This document shows positions 1 through 10,080 of a stretch of 64,000 nucleotides of DNA, piece after piece. Every line of letters starts with the position of its first letter. Position 1 is the stretch's first letter. The notes under the pieces were generated by a model. It had not been told where the DNA came from and did no database searches. It saw only the letters and a program-made list of their open reading frames with translations. Made by a program: the position numbers and the translations under genes. The stretch covers positions 62,001 through 126,000 of the forward strand of contig JAANDG010000206.1 in assembly GCA_036852015.1 (NCBI GenBank), written 5' to 3'. The DNA comes from Pelodera strongyloides (Eukaryota > Nematoda > Chromadorea > Rhabditida > Rhabditidae).

Positions 1-223
1 TGTTCAAAAATTGCAAATTAGGGCAAATAAATGTAGTTTAGCAAATAACAAAAAGTCTAAGGCACGAATGAATAAGGCACTCAATAAAATATACTCAGAG
101 AAGTAAATAGTAAGCAAACCAAGTAAAAAAAAATTGAAACGTACGTTTTGACGAAAGAGAAATTAGAAGAAATGTGTTAGCCAGACCATTGGGGATTGTT
201 AGAAGTTAGAAAAATAGAATTAA
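1..223 (-). other. 3' untranslated part of the BEL element
   Basis: AT-rich sequence following the accessory ORF stop in element orientation. No copy of the LTR seen at 10591-10864 and no clear polypurine tract is present, so the 3' LTR must start further left. Nothing else is seen here. Confidence 0.6.
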
Positions 224-1003
224 TTAATTGCTGGGATCGGGGTCTTTCTTCTCGTCGTCCATCCTAGGGGGCTCATCTTTCATTTGTTCGTCGGAAAGTA
301 CTGTTCTTTTCGAAGGTCCTGGGGAAACCTCAAGAATGTCGTCCTCCTCCTGGTGGTTGTTTGACTCTTCGATGCTTACGGACACCCGGGCTCGTTTTCT
401 GGCGTTCCTCGCAGCTCGACTGGCAGATCCACAGCGTTTCTTACATTTCTTTTTCGTGTATGTCTGCAGCACCTCATTTGACATATGGACAACAATCTGC
501 GTACTCGGATTTGGGAAATTCACTACGACGGCCTCCTGTTGTAATTCTGCGACTGTCTTGCTCCTTTTGGTCTCTGTTTCAGATTCCAGCAGCTTCTCGT
601 TCAATTTTGCAAGTGCAGATGGACAATCAGTGTTCAACTGGGGACAAAGTTCTTCATGGTGATGTTGTCTGCAATTCATGCAAGTTCGCCTGTCGCAATT
701 GTCTGGATGGAATGGTTCTTCAGCAGACTGAAGACACATAATACATCTATTGCTCTCGATTATTGCAATTGTCTTGTCGACAGCTGACATGGGGCAGTTG
801 AGACTGTCATGTTCTTCCTGGCAGAAAATACATACAGGTTTTTGTACAGAATCTTTCGTTGTTTTGTCGATCATGGCCATGACGTGTCGCTTCATGGCGC
901 GCAGCTGTTCATGTTGTTGATTGGCGAGTCGAGCACCGCAAATAGATGTGCCGAGTTGTGCGCATTTCTTTTGTTGACGTTTGAGTGATTGTGAGTCGGC
1001 CAT
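224..1003 (-). CDS. accessory ORF of the BEL element, Gag-like triple zinc-knuckle protein (259 aa)
   Basis: The ATG is at 1003, 185 bp after the Env stop, so it is a separate ORF at the 3' end of the element. Residues 58-120 hold three CCHC motifs: C58-X2-C61-X3-H65-X4-C70, C87-X2-C90-X8-H99-X3-C103, and C108-X2-C111-X3-H115-X4-C120. The order, the gap between knuckles 1 and 2 (17 versus 18 residues) and the ending of knuckle 3 (a His pair, then LCP) match the nucleocapsid module of the element's own Gag (residues 366-425). I infer it arose by duplication of that module. Residues about 186-208 are strongly basic (nuclear-localisation or RNA-binding like) and the C-terminus is acidic. CCHC knuckles bind nucleic acid, so an RNA-binding or regulatory role is likely but unproven. 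Expression would need a spliced or subgenomic RNA. Confidence 0.75.
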   Translation of the reverse strand: MADSQSLKRQQKKCAQLGTSICGARLANQQHEQLRAMKRHVMAMIDKTTKDSVQKPVCIFCQEEHDSLNCPMSAVDKTIAIIESNRCIMCLQSAEEPFHPDNCDRRTCMNCRQHHHEELCPQLNTDCPSALAKLNEKLLESETETKRSKTVAELQQEAVVVNFPNPSTQIVVHMSNEVLQTYTKKKCKKRCGSASRAARNARKRARVSVSIEESNNHQEEDDILEVSPGPSKRTVLSDEQMKDEPPRMDDEKKDPDPSN

Positions 1004-1187
1004 ATTGAATAAGGAGAAGTGGAATGTGGGTTATGTTTTTAAGGGTGAGTATGATGCGCGGGAATTAAGTCTCCGCCCACTTTGCGGGTCCTTAAAGGAC
1101 AGATGAAGAAAGACGGGTTGTTTACGATATTGGAGAGTTGAATGAGGGGGGTTTGGTTCCAATGGTCTGGAGCTGGTTGTTGTCTTG

Positions 1188-4100
1188 TTAGAGAATATGT
1201 GTTTTCGGTTGTGCTCGTCTTCCAGGAAACACACGGAAAATATTGCTTCCCTTTAGGTAGACATAGATACCCATTCCGATGGTGAAAATTAGCATGAATA
1301 TCATTACTCTTGTCCCGATATATTCCGCCACTGTGCGGAGGAGGTGTCCAATGTCTGGTAGGGCGATTTCGTGTTCATTGGATGACCAATGTGATGGGTT
1401 GATGATACCATGCGGCGGAGGGTGGAAGCGAAGTATTCCTTTGAGCTTAACCACATGTGGATTGCATGACGTTCTGCATGGTAGGCTTACGGATGCATAC
1501 TCGGAGAAGAAGGATATGTTTGTGATAATTTCCTTCTTGTCGCATGGAAGTGCATAGAGTTGGTTTCCGCATTCCAACGACGCTGTAGATGATTTATTGG
1601 CAGTGCATGTGGCTGTTGTTCGCGCTCCCTCTCTGCATGCGTAACATCCCGATAATTCGCCGACTTCTACTGTGCATTGAGTTTCGGATGAAACAACTTG
1701 CGTGTTCTTGAGTTTCCAGTTCCACTCAATGAATAGTGTTCCAGTGGCTGCGACTTCTGCTGTTAACTCCTTTGTCTGATCCTGGAGAACAAGTCCTGGT
1801 TGATGTAAAGGAAGAACCTTGCTGGTGTCGAGGAGTACTGTGGAGAGATTAGCCTGGTTACATTCACAGTTCATTGCTGTATTAGCTGGGTGACATTTGC
1901 AATTCGGTGTTGCTGCACATCGTCCAAGCTTGGCGTCTTCTTTAGAATCGCACCACAAGTGGATTTCATCGGTCTGATCGAGGATGGCTGCGTTGATTCC
2001 ATCCGTGATAAAATGCGAATTAAGGATGGGGTACTCGTTCTTTTGCATTTGAACGACATTGATGTAGTGGTCCTTCAATCTTTTCTGGCGTCCCGTCAGA
2101 AGCGGTAGCACGTACGATTCCACTTTCCCGTCCATTGTCAGTTCCACCGCCACTGTTGCTATTGGAACCCAGGTTGAGCAGTGGAAGACTTCATAGACGG
2201 TTTCGTCGTTAGGGACCAGTGTTTCGCGCCAGAATAAACACCCTGGACTGGGGAAGAAACATCCTCCTTCGATGAACCCTGCGCTTTCCGTACAGTGAGT
2301 ACGTCCAGGAGAATCGTTGTGTCGTCCCAATTCTTCGATTGTTGTATTCGTTGTCACCTCTGCACAAGCTCCCACGGTACAGGATCCGGTGTGTGCGCAT
2401 CTCTTGCTGCTTGCGACAAAATGGTGTACTGACCGGGTGAACGTGTTCGTCGTTTTGACACATCGTAGTTCTGTTGTTTTCCATTCAATCTTTGCATGGA
2501 AGATGATTGATCCATTCGCAATTGCCTGTATACATCCCACTGGCTGTGTCGGTGTGAAGAGAATGGATTGGACATGCTTCGTCGAGCAATGACCTTGTTC
2601 GTCGCACCTTGTCATCTCCGAGTCGATCAGGTCGATTCGATCACATGCTTCACAGGGACTCCAGATCAGTGTGCATATTGCAACGATCTTGAGAAGTACC
2701 AATCCTCCTGATGCGTCTTCCTTCTTTTTCTTCCTTTTGCCAAATAGTCTGATTGTTTTCCTCAGAAGTTTCCATGTGAGCCAGAGCGGCCACAAGAGCA
2801 TTCGCAGAATTCCGAGGATGATCGTGGAAGGTTTGCAAGACGTCGTGCATAAAGCCATGAACGCGGCTAGACACAAATAGAAGCAGATGACCATTGTGAT
2901 GGCAACCGATCGAGGGTGACACTCAGGATTGGCGAGGTTGTCGCTACACAGTGTACACTGTATGTGATCGCAGAAGTTTTCTGCCGCTGGGCACTCCAAT
3001 CGTGTTGTCTGAACCCTCCCTTCTTCCTTGCGGAACTTGATAGTCACTGCGTGGTCCGATGCTGTCACAGACGGGGGCAGCAGAAGAAAGTTGTGGTCGG
3101 GATTCGCTTTGATGCAGACGTTTTCCGTGCAGATTGTGGCCTCTTGATTCATTGAAATGTTTGTCGTTATTCCACCAGGAATGCAGGTAAATTGTTGAGC
3201 GACTGATGCTGGAAGAAGCACGCACATGCTGAGGAATAGCACGGTAGTTCCACTGAACATGAAGCGGTTCATCCGATGTTGGTTTCTTGGTATCAATATC
3301 GGCTTCGGGGCCGGCGTTGTCCCGTTTTGCGCGTATTCGTCCAATAGTTGCTGGCGTAGTCTCAGGTCAGGAACATCAATTCCCGTTTGTTCGTTCATGT
3401 ATCGGATTCTCTTCCGTTCTTTTGCTGGAAAGATCATGGGTTCGTTTATGTTCATACACATAACCTCAAGTCTCCTTTGCTCGTGACGGTCGATGGTGGC
3501 TCTGTGTGTATGGTGCCACACTTCGGTAGGAACTTTCGTGTTGACGTCGTCATCAATGAATAGTGGGTAGTTTTGGGACCATCTGCCGATTTGAACAATG
3601 TTATTAACCTGTTCATCATCTTCGTTACCAGAGTCTTCACTGTCTGAATCTGCATGTTCGACGATGGCTTGCAGAACTTTTCTCGGTCGCAGGTTGTATC
3701 TTCTGGAGACAATCTCATTTGCTGGGGTGTAACTCTCCGAATTGCATTCCAGGTCGTGCGAGAGCTCGAGAGGAATCAACAGAGAGATTGGTCTGGTAAT
3801 CTCCTTTCCTGAACTTGTTTGTAGACGCACGTTCCGACATTCTCCATCCGCTCCCTTCATTGTTTCGATCACCTTTGCCATGGGCCAACAATATCTCGGT
3901 TTGATCTCGTCCTTAACGAGTACGATCTCTCCAATGAGGGGCTTTCGAGTTTTCACGTGGTATTTTCTTCTGTTCCTGTTGACTTCGGCCAAACTTGTGA
4001 TGTACGTGTTCTGAAAGTCCTCCCAGACCTTTCGACATGTTTCCTGGCTGCTTGAGAGTGCATCGAGGGCTTCTCCCCGCGTACGAAGTGCGGCCCCTTC

Positions 4101-7100
4101 TGTCGGAGGTAGATAGGGGGTGTCTTCTGAGCTGAGTATTACTCTAGGAATCACGAGGCGAACTCCTTGAGCGAGGAAATCGCTAGGTCTTATCACTGAC
4201 CAGTCATCAGAGTTATCGACGTAAGTCAGAGGTCTTCGGTTGAGCGCTCCTGCGATTTCGTCCAAAAGGGTCCTGAGTTCGTCGAATGTAGGTCTCTTCT
4301 TCCTGAGAATTTTGAAGAGAGCACCTTTGATCGATCCACAGAATCTCTCGTACACACCTCCTTGCCACGGGGCAAATGCTGCAATGAAATGCCACTGAAT
4401 GTTGTTCTCTCCCATGAAGCGATTCACTTGGTTGGCTGTGTTTCCTGTCGTGGACATTATGTCACCCAGAATGCGTTCACCTAGGTGGAACTGAGGTGCG
4501 TTGTCACACGTGATTGACATCGGAATCCCATGCTTGGCAAAGAATCTTCTTAGTGCTGCGAGAAATCCGATTGTTGAAAGGTCGTTGACAAGGTCAGTGT
4601 ATACTGCTCTGGTTGTCAAGCAAGTGATGATCAAGACCCATCTCTTTCTAGGTTCCTCGTTCTTTGCTTCTCGTGTTAGCAGTGGACCCAAGTAGTCTAA
4701 TCCAACGTGTTCGAATGGTCTTGTTGCGATGATGCGGCGCTTCGGAAGGTCTGGGGCATTCGGGTAGACCATTGGTCGTCGGTTCATTAGTCTGCATTGT
4801 CGGCAGTCTGATAGCACGCGGTTGATCTTCAGTCGTGGTTTTGTGATCCAGTACTGTGATCGGATAGCCGCTAGGGTCTGGGACGAACCGAAATGCATTG
4901 ATTTTCTGTGGAAGTGGTCGATAATCAGCTCTGCAATCGGATGTTTCCCAGAGACCAGGATTGGATTCTGTGTATCTTCTGGAAGTTCTGATCGTCCAAT
5001 CCGGCCACGGACTCGTAGTACACCGTGCTCATCCTTAAACGATCCATGTACGTTGTGGAGATCTTTAGGAGATAATGCTGCAAACGACTCATGTTGTTGA
5101 ATTTTCATGAGGAATCGCTTCCCGGCTTTCAAATCCTGTGCCGTCAGAATTCCCTCCGATGACACTTGTTCGATTTCTGGGATTGATTTTTCGATCCGGC
5201 TCCGCAGCGCATCGTTTTTCGTCAAGCACTTTTTGAGGAATCTTGCGATGAGCGCCCCTGACTTGATGATTCTGGTGAGTCTTGTTGGCTGCTCTGGTGT
5301 TGCTTGTGAGTTGACTCCATCCCTCCAATTCAAGCTGTAAGCGGGTTGTGCTTGGACTTGTTGGATGTGCATAACGTCGAGCGGCTCGTTCCATTCTTCT
5401 CGATGCCTTTCCGAGTTTGTTGTGCTTTCTATCTGTGGACAGTCATTCACGCTATGCGAGACATTGAACCATTCTTCTTCATTGAATGAAAGTTGTTTCC
5501 TCTCAAATTTGTACAAGGGTTCCACTTCGAATCTATCGGTTGCTTCCGGCCAGTTTTCCGGTTGTGAACGGAGAAATGCTGGTCCATTCAACCAGTTGGA
5601 ACTCAGCATTTGGGAGCTGGTTAGACCTCTGCTACAGTGATCCGCCGGGTTGTCTTCGGTACCAACGTGTTGCGACCATACTCTATGATTTTGTTCCTCC
5701 AGGCTCTCCACAATCCGATGAATTTCATTGATCCTGTTGTAGATTAGAATACCCAGTTTCTTTGATCGGAGAGTCTCTGCGTCCATTTTCAGCCATCCAA
5801 GCGCTGCTGTTGAGTCACTTAGAATAAATATGTCTTCCTTTAAGGTTATGTGCCTGCTCCTTTTTAACTCTGGTACCACATGAAGAGCCAGTCGGAATCC
5901 GAGGGCAAGCGCTTGAAGTTCCAGTTTCGGGACTGTTGCTTTGGATCTCAGGGGTGCCAGTTTCGTCCTGCTCATGAGTAGATGCACTTCTTCTCCGGTC
6001 ACGAGGTAAACGCAAGCTCCGTACGACTTTGTCGAAGCATCTGTGAATATCACCAGTGTCGACCGCTTGTTTGCTGTCGTGGAGACGTATCTCGGTATTC
6101 TTACTTCAGCGTCGTGTACTTCTTCGATGAGTCTGCTCCATTCTTCGTTCTTTTCATCCGGTAGGGATTGATCCCATCGCAACTCCTTGTCAAGAAACAG
6201 TTGTTGAAGAAATATTTTCGTCTTGAGCGTCAGAGGCGATGCTAGTCCTAGTGGATCAAAATTTGAAGCGATCTGTCTGCTGACAATGCGACGGGTGAGG
6301 TTTCCGGTTTTCTCGAAGTGCACTGGGATGGCTAGTGTGTCGTTCTTCGTATTCCACGAGATGCCGAGAATCTTCGGTTTGTCATTCTGCGATATTTTCT
6401 CTGGTGGAATTGTCGTCAGAATATCTTCGTCGTTGGACATAAATTGTCGCAGGTTCATTCTCATCCCGTTGAAGAACTGCATAGATGCCTGAATTTTTTC
6501 TTCGGCTTCTTCGAATGTTTCTGCCATGATGAAGGCGTTGTCGACGTACGTCTGGGATCGAAGATCTTCTTCTGCTTCTCCTCCATATCCCTGGTCGAGA
6601 TGTAGTTTCAGGACTGCGCTCAGCAAGTATGGAGAGCAATTTATTCCGAACGGAAGAACAGTGTGGCGGTAATGAGCCAAGTTGTTTGCTGAGGGTGGTA
6701 AGGACCAATCGATAGGTAGCAGGAACCTCGTAAAGTCCTTGTCATTCTCGTTGAGTTTCACATTGAGGAAGGCCTTTTCAACGTCCGCCGAGACAAGCAA
6801 TTTGCTTGTTCGGCTCCTCATGATGACTCCTGTCAGCTGCGGGAGAGTGTTGGGACCTTGATGCAGGACATCGTTTAGCGACATTTTTCCCTTCTCGTGT
6901 GCTGAGGCGTCGAACACAATCCTGACTTTCGTGGATTCTTTCTCCATGGTTACGACGGGATGGAATGGGGCGTAGAATGTGCTTTGTGGATTTCGCACTT
7001 CTCGATCCGGAATTCTCTCAATGATTCCCTTGTCCAATTGTTCTTGGAAGTTTATTTTTATCGTTTCCATCAACCATTCGTTGTCGTGGTATGTGGAGTA

Positions 7101-9581
7101 CAGATGGCACAATCTCTTGTAGGACATCGTTTCGTTCCTTGAAAGCTGGTGCATTCTCTCTTCTCGTTTCGGGAAGGATATGTAGTAGCGTTCATCGATT
7201 CGGCGTGTTGATATCTCAAATTCCCGCTTCACTTGTTCGTTCTCTCGGTGGCGGATCGTGCTCTCGTTGAGGAATGCATCAGAGATTTCTTCTGTTCCGA
7301 GTGTCTCCGTCATCCAATACTGCTCGGATTCTGACAGTTCCGCAGGATGAGCTTCCAGGACTGTATGTACTTGATTGTGCGCTGTTTCCTTGATTCGGCC
7401 GGATCTGAGATATCCAAAGATGGACGGCACAAGTATCAATCCTGACTGAAGTTCAATACTCTTCTCGTCCGTTCGACACATGTAGTTCCACATGTAGTCA
7501 CATCCAACCAGCATGCGGAATTTTTCTTCTCTTCGTTCAAGTGCTGGATCTGACAGAACTAGCCCATGTGTTCTCAGCCTTTCTTGTTCATCTGCTGTTA
7601 ACGCGGGGATGGTCGTGGTCGTGAAGAATGTCGGGGGTACACACACTGCTCGTGCATCGTGCGTGGTTCCTTCTGTGGTTTTGACCTTGAACTCCGTTAT
7701 GTCGTAGAGTCGTTCTACTGGTTGTTGTCCGAACGTTTGCAGCGAGATGAGGCGACGTTCCATGATTGGAAGCTTCAATTCTCGCACCAGATCTTTGTCG
7801 ATGAACGATATGCTCGAACCAGAATCGAACAGAGTTCGGTGCTTTTCCACTACTCCAGTAGACGACTCGATTGGTACAAGTCCAGTCAGAACAATGGCTC
7901 CTCCAGTGTGCAGTGGGGTTGATTGAACTGGTTGTGGAGGGATTACGTGCTGCTGTTCGGTGACAGCATTGACACTGTTGTGCGTATGTTGAACCGCGGC
8001 TCTGGGATTGAAGCCGGTGTGTGTTCTGGGAGACCGGTCGTTGTTGAACTGCCTTTGATTCCCATTCCACGGTCTGCTCGGGTGGCCATGAGGCGGTTGA
8101 CCAGGGCGAGGAGGGTTGTCTCTTCGAGTGTTAGTATGAGAAAATCCATCATTGTTTCGCGCATGGAATGGTGTGGCTTCATTCCTTGACGGATAGGATC
8201 GTGGGATTGCGAGGTGAGTTGCGTTGTGGTTGAATGCTGACCTGCCTACTGAATTAGCCTGCGACTGAATCGCTGTAGTGGTTCTATTTTCGCGGGTCAG
8301 GGAAGGGCAGAGGGCTATATGATGTGGTCCTTGGCAGCGTCCACAGTTCATTCGACATTGACGGTAGTCGTGTTGTTTTCCGCATCGAAAACAATTCCTC
8401 TTCTGTTTCATTACGTTCCGCCTTTCCGCTGGGGGAACATTTCGGCATTCTTCAGGTTTGTGCGCCCCTTTTTCGCATAGGAAACACACATGTTTGTCGT
8501 TTGTCTTGCTTCTTATTGTTGTTTGGAATTCTGTCCTGAATACCTCTTTCTCTGCGTCCAGTAGTTCGCTGCGTTCGATGACTTTGGCGAGGATGTCAGA
8601 GATCGTCTGCCATTTCCATGGATTATCGCTGTCGGAGTCGACAATTTTCTCAATTGTTTTTGAGCGGATTCTTTCAGGAAACTTTTTGAGTAATTCCGTT
8701 AGAAATGAACGGTTGTCTGTTTGGTCCCCATAATCGCTGAGTCGAGGGACTAGCTGCTGCAATTTTTCCAACAATTCTCTGGCGGCGGATGGGGTGGCTT
8801 CCATGGTTTTCAGTGTGCGGATTTTTGCGTGTAGTTGATGGGCTACCGCATTCTTGTCGTCGTACTTCGCTTTCAAGAGTTCAATGGCTTCTTGATACGA
8901 CGTTTCGGTGTCGGGAACTGTGTTGAGGAGTCTCAGCGGGTCTCTCTTTAGTGAAGATCGAAGGTACGTGAGTTTCTCGTAGTCGGAGAGTTCCCGATTA
9001 TTGTGAACGATCTTTTCAAATCCGAACCAAAAGGACTTGAATTCCCACGGATCTCCGGCGAATTGTGGGATTCGGATGTCTGGAAGCTGGTTTCGTGTCC
9101 TTGTTTCCGTTAGGCGATCGATGAGTGCCGACATGAGCTCGTGGTCTCCTGTTGGGGTTGTGGGATTCGGGGTGTTTGTCTGCTCCGATCTAGTTCTCAC
9201 TACTGCCAGGGTTTGATAAATGATGTCTTTCTGACCGTCCAGCGTATTTATTTTCTCCTTTAGTTCCATTATGCTGTCTGCCATGAGTTCTTTGCAGTTT
9301 TCCACATTCTGCAGGTAAGTGGAAAGCTCTTCATCTTGGTCGTCTTTCATGAGTGCTTCCAAGTTCAGGTACTTTTCATTGATGATCGCAGTGTGTTGTT
9401 CGATTCGGTCCACACACGCTTTCAGTCGAGTTGTCTGCGTGTGCACATATAGCCTTTGCGGCTCCTGTTCTTGTGGAATTTGTAGCTGGGCAGAGATCAG
9501 TCCTCTATTATCCGCGAGATACTTATCCGCAGACTTGATAGCTTTCGTTACACTGGCCTTGCACACTCCTTCGATGGTCAT
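1188..9581 (-). CDS. BEL/Pao Gag-Pol-Env polyprotein (2797 aa)
   Basis: One uninterrupted ORF from ATG 9581. Approximate order: helical N-terminus 1-130; DUF1759-type Gag 165-310; three CCHC knuckles 366-425; aspartic protease (DUF1758 type) with FDSGSS at 585-590; reverse transcriptase with catalytic D933 and the box YVDN at 1012-1015; RNase H with D1181; integrase His/Cys motif followed by D1629, D1693 and E1745; DUF5641-type C-terminal domain near 1810-1900. Env begins about residue 2100. It has a hydrophobic leader after M2104, internal membrane segments near 2228, 2262 and 2305, Cys-rich stretches matching the phlebovirus G2 fusion-glycoprotein pattern (a GCYxC block near 2650), and a C-terminal anchor near 2757-2778. 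Env is in frame with Pol, so it is either cleaved from the polyprotein or made from spliced RNA. The oddity is Asn at the last position of the usual YVDD box. Confidence 0.95.
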   Translation of the reverse strand: MTIEGVCKASVTKAIKSADKYLADNRGLISAQLQIPQEQEPQRLYVHTQTTRLKACVDRIEQHTAIINEKYLNLEALMKDDQDEELSTYLQNVENCKELMADSIMELKEKINTLDGQKDIIYQTLAVVRTRSEQTNTPNPTTPTGDHELMSALIDRLTETRTRNQLPDIRIPQFAGDPWEFKSFWFGFEKIVHNNRELSDYEKLTYLRSSLKRDPLRLLNTVPDTETSYQEAIELLKAKYDDKNAVAHQLHAKIRTLKTMEATPSAARELLEKLQQLVPRLSDYGDQTDNRSFLTELLKKFPERIRSKTIEKIVDSDSDNPWKWQTISDILAKVIERSELLDAEKEVFRTEFQTTIRSKTNDKHVCFLCEKGAHKPEECRNVPPAERRNVMKQKRNCFRCGKQHDYRQCRMNCGRCQGPHHIALCPSLTRENRTTTAIQSQANSVGRSAFNHNATHLAIPRSYPSRNEATPFHARNNDGFSHTNTRRDNPPRPGQPPHGHPSRPWNGNQRQFNNDRSPRTHTGFNPRAAVQHTHNSVNAVTEQQHVIPPQPVQSTPLHTGGAIVLTGLVPIESSTGVVEKHRTLFDSGSSISFIDKDLVRELKLPIMERRLISLQTFGQQPVERLYDITEFKVKTTEGTTHDARAVCVPPTFFTTTTIPALTADEQERLRTHGLVLSDPALERREEKFRMLVGCDYMWNYMCRTDEKSIELQSGLILVPSIFGYLRSGRIKETAHNQVHTVLEAHPAELSESEQYWMTETLGTEEISDAFLNESTIRHRENEQVKREFEISTRRIDERYYISFPKREERMHQLSRNETMSYKRLCHLYSTYHDNEWLMETIKINFQEQLDKGIIERIPDREVRNPQSTFYAPFHPVVTMEKESTKVRIVFDASAHEKGKMSLNDVLHQGPNTLPQLTGVIMRSRTSKLLVSADVEKAFLNVKLNENDKDFTRFLLPIDWSLPPSANNLAHYRHTVLPFGINCSPYLLSAVLKLHLDQGYGGEAEEDLRSQTYVDNAFIMAETFEEAEEKIQASMQFFNGMRMNLRQFMSNDEDILTTIPPEKISQNDKPKILGISWNTKNDTLAIPVHFEKTGNLTRRIVSRQIASNFDPLGLASPLTLKTKIFLQQLFLDKELRWDQSLPDEKNEEWSRLIEEVHDAEVRIPRYVSTTANKRSTLVIFTDASTKSYGACVYLVTGEEVHLLMSRTKLAPLRSKATVPKLELQALALGFRLALHVVPELKRSRHITLKEDIFILSDSTAALGWLKMDAETLRSKKLGILIYNRINEIHRIVESLEEQNHRVWSQHVGTEDNPADHCSRGLTSSQMLSSNWLNGPAFLRSQPENWPEATDRFEVEPLYKFERKQLSFNEEEWFNVSHSVNDCPQIESTTNSERHREEWNEPLDVMHIQQVQAQPAYSLNWRDGVNSQATPEQPTRLTRIIKSGALIARFLKKCLTKNDALRSRIEKSIPEIEQVSSEGILTAQDLKAGKRFLMKIQQHESFAALSPKDLHNVHGSFKDEHGVLRVRGRIGRSELPEDTQNPILVSGKHPIAELIIDHFHRKSMHFGSSQTLAAIRSQYWITKPRLKINRVLSDCRQCRLMNRRPMVYPNAPDLPKRRIIATRPFEHVGLDYLGPLLTREAKNEEPRKRWVLIITCLTTRAVYTDLVNDLSTIGFLAALRRFFAKHGIPMSITCDNAPQFHLGERILGDIMSTTGNTANQVNRFMGENNIQWHFIAAFAPWQGGVYERFCGSIKGALFKILRKKRPTFDELRTLLDEIAGALNRRPLTYVDNSDDWSVIRPSDFLAQGVRLVIPRVILSSEDTPYLPPTEGAALRTRGEALDALSSSQETCRKVWEDFQNTYITSLAEVNRNRRKYHVKTRKPLIGEIVLVKDEIKPRYCWPMAKVIETMKGADGECRNVRLQTSSGKEITRPISLLIPLELSHDLECNSESYTPANEIVSRRYNLRPRKVLQAIVEHADSDSEDSGNEDDEQVNNIVQIGRWSQNYPLFIDDDVNTKVPTEVWHHTHRATIDRHEQRRLEVMCMNINEPMIFPAKERKRIRYMNEQTGIDVPDLRLRQQLLDEYAQNGTTPAPKPILIPRNQHRMNRFMFSGTTVLFLSMCVLLPASVAQQFTCIPGGITTNISMNQEATICTENVCIKANPDHNFLLLPPSVTASDHAVTIKFRKEEGRVQTTRLECPAAENFCDHIQCTLCSDNLANPECHPRSVAITMVICFYLCLAAFMALCTTSCKPSTIILGILRMLLWPLWLTWKLLRKTIRLFGKRKKKKEDASGGLVLLKIVAICTLIWSPCEACDRIDLIDSEMTRCDEQGHCSTKHVQSILFTPTQPVGCIQAIANGSIIFHAKIEWKTTELRCVKTTNTFTRSVHHFVASSKRCAHTGSCTVGACAEVTTNTTIEELGRHNDSPGRTHCTESAGFIEGGCFFPSPGCLFWRETLVPNDETVYEVFHCSTWVPIATVAVELTMDGKVESYVLPLLTGRQKRLKDHYINVVQMQKNEYPILNSHFITDGINAAILDQTDEIHLWCDSKEDAKLGRCAATPNCKCHPANTAMNCECNQANLSTVLLDTSKVLPLHQPGLVLQDQTKELTAEVAATGTLFIEWNWKLKNTQVVSSETQCTVEVGELSGCYACREGARTTATCTANKSSTASLECGNQLYALPCDKKEIITNISFFSEYASVSLPCRTSCNPHVVKLKGILRFHPPPHGIINPSHWSSNEHEIALPDIGHLLRTVAEYIGTRVMIFMLIFTIGMGIYVYLKGSNIFRVFPGRRAQPKTHIL

Positions 9582-9635
9582 TGTGGCCGTGTTGTTGATA
9601 TATGCACTTGGTTATAAGTAGATGCCTCCTTGAAG

Positions 9636-10052
9636 TGAGCAGCAGTGGCTCCCGATATGCGTCCTTGCGCGAGTGCAGCTGAGCAGCAATGGCTTCAGAT
9701 GCGTCCTTGAATTGAGCAGCAGTGGCTCCCGATATGCGTCCTTGCGCGAGTGCAGCTGAGCAGCAGTGGCTTCAGATGCGTCCTTGAAGTGGGCAGCAGT
9801 GGCTCCCGATATGCGTCCTTGCGCGAGTGCAGCTGAGCAGCAGTGGCTTCAGATGCGTCCTTGAAGTGAGCAGCAGTGGCTCCCGATATGCGTCCTTGCG
9901 CGAGTGCAGCTGAGCAGCAGTGGCTTCAGATGCGTCCTTGAATTGAGCAGCAGTGGCTCCCGATATGCGTCCTTGCGCGAGTGCAGCTGAGCAGCAGTGG
10001 CTTCAGATGCTTGAATTGAGCAGCGGTGGCTCCCGATATGCGTCCTTGAAGT
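9636..10052. repeat. 77-bp tandem repeat in the retroelement leader
   Basis: The word GTCCTTGCGCGAG recurs at 9661, 9738, 9815, 9892 and 9969, exactly 77 bp apart, with a shortened last unit at 10042. Each unit is itself two related half-units sharing GCGTCCTTG and GCAGCAGTGGCT. Copies differ by only a few bases, so the array is young. It lies between the primer binding site and the Gag start, where packaging or translation signals usually sit. Confidence 0.9.
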
Positions 10053-10080
10053 GCGTCCACAGCAGATACAATGCTGGGTC

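Noticed and set aside
1..223. A possible 3' LTR at the left edge
   Set aside because: No match to the LTR at 10591-10864; the 3' LTR must lie outside the window.
228..9621. Many plus-strand and off-frame open frames inside the BEL element
   Set aside because: They are shadows of the minus-strand polyprotein and accessory ORF, without motifs or start context.
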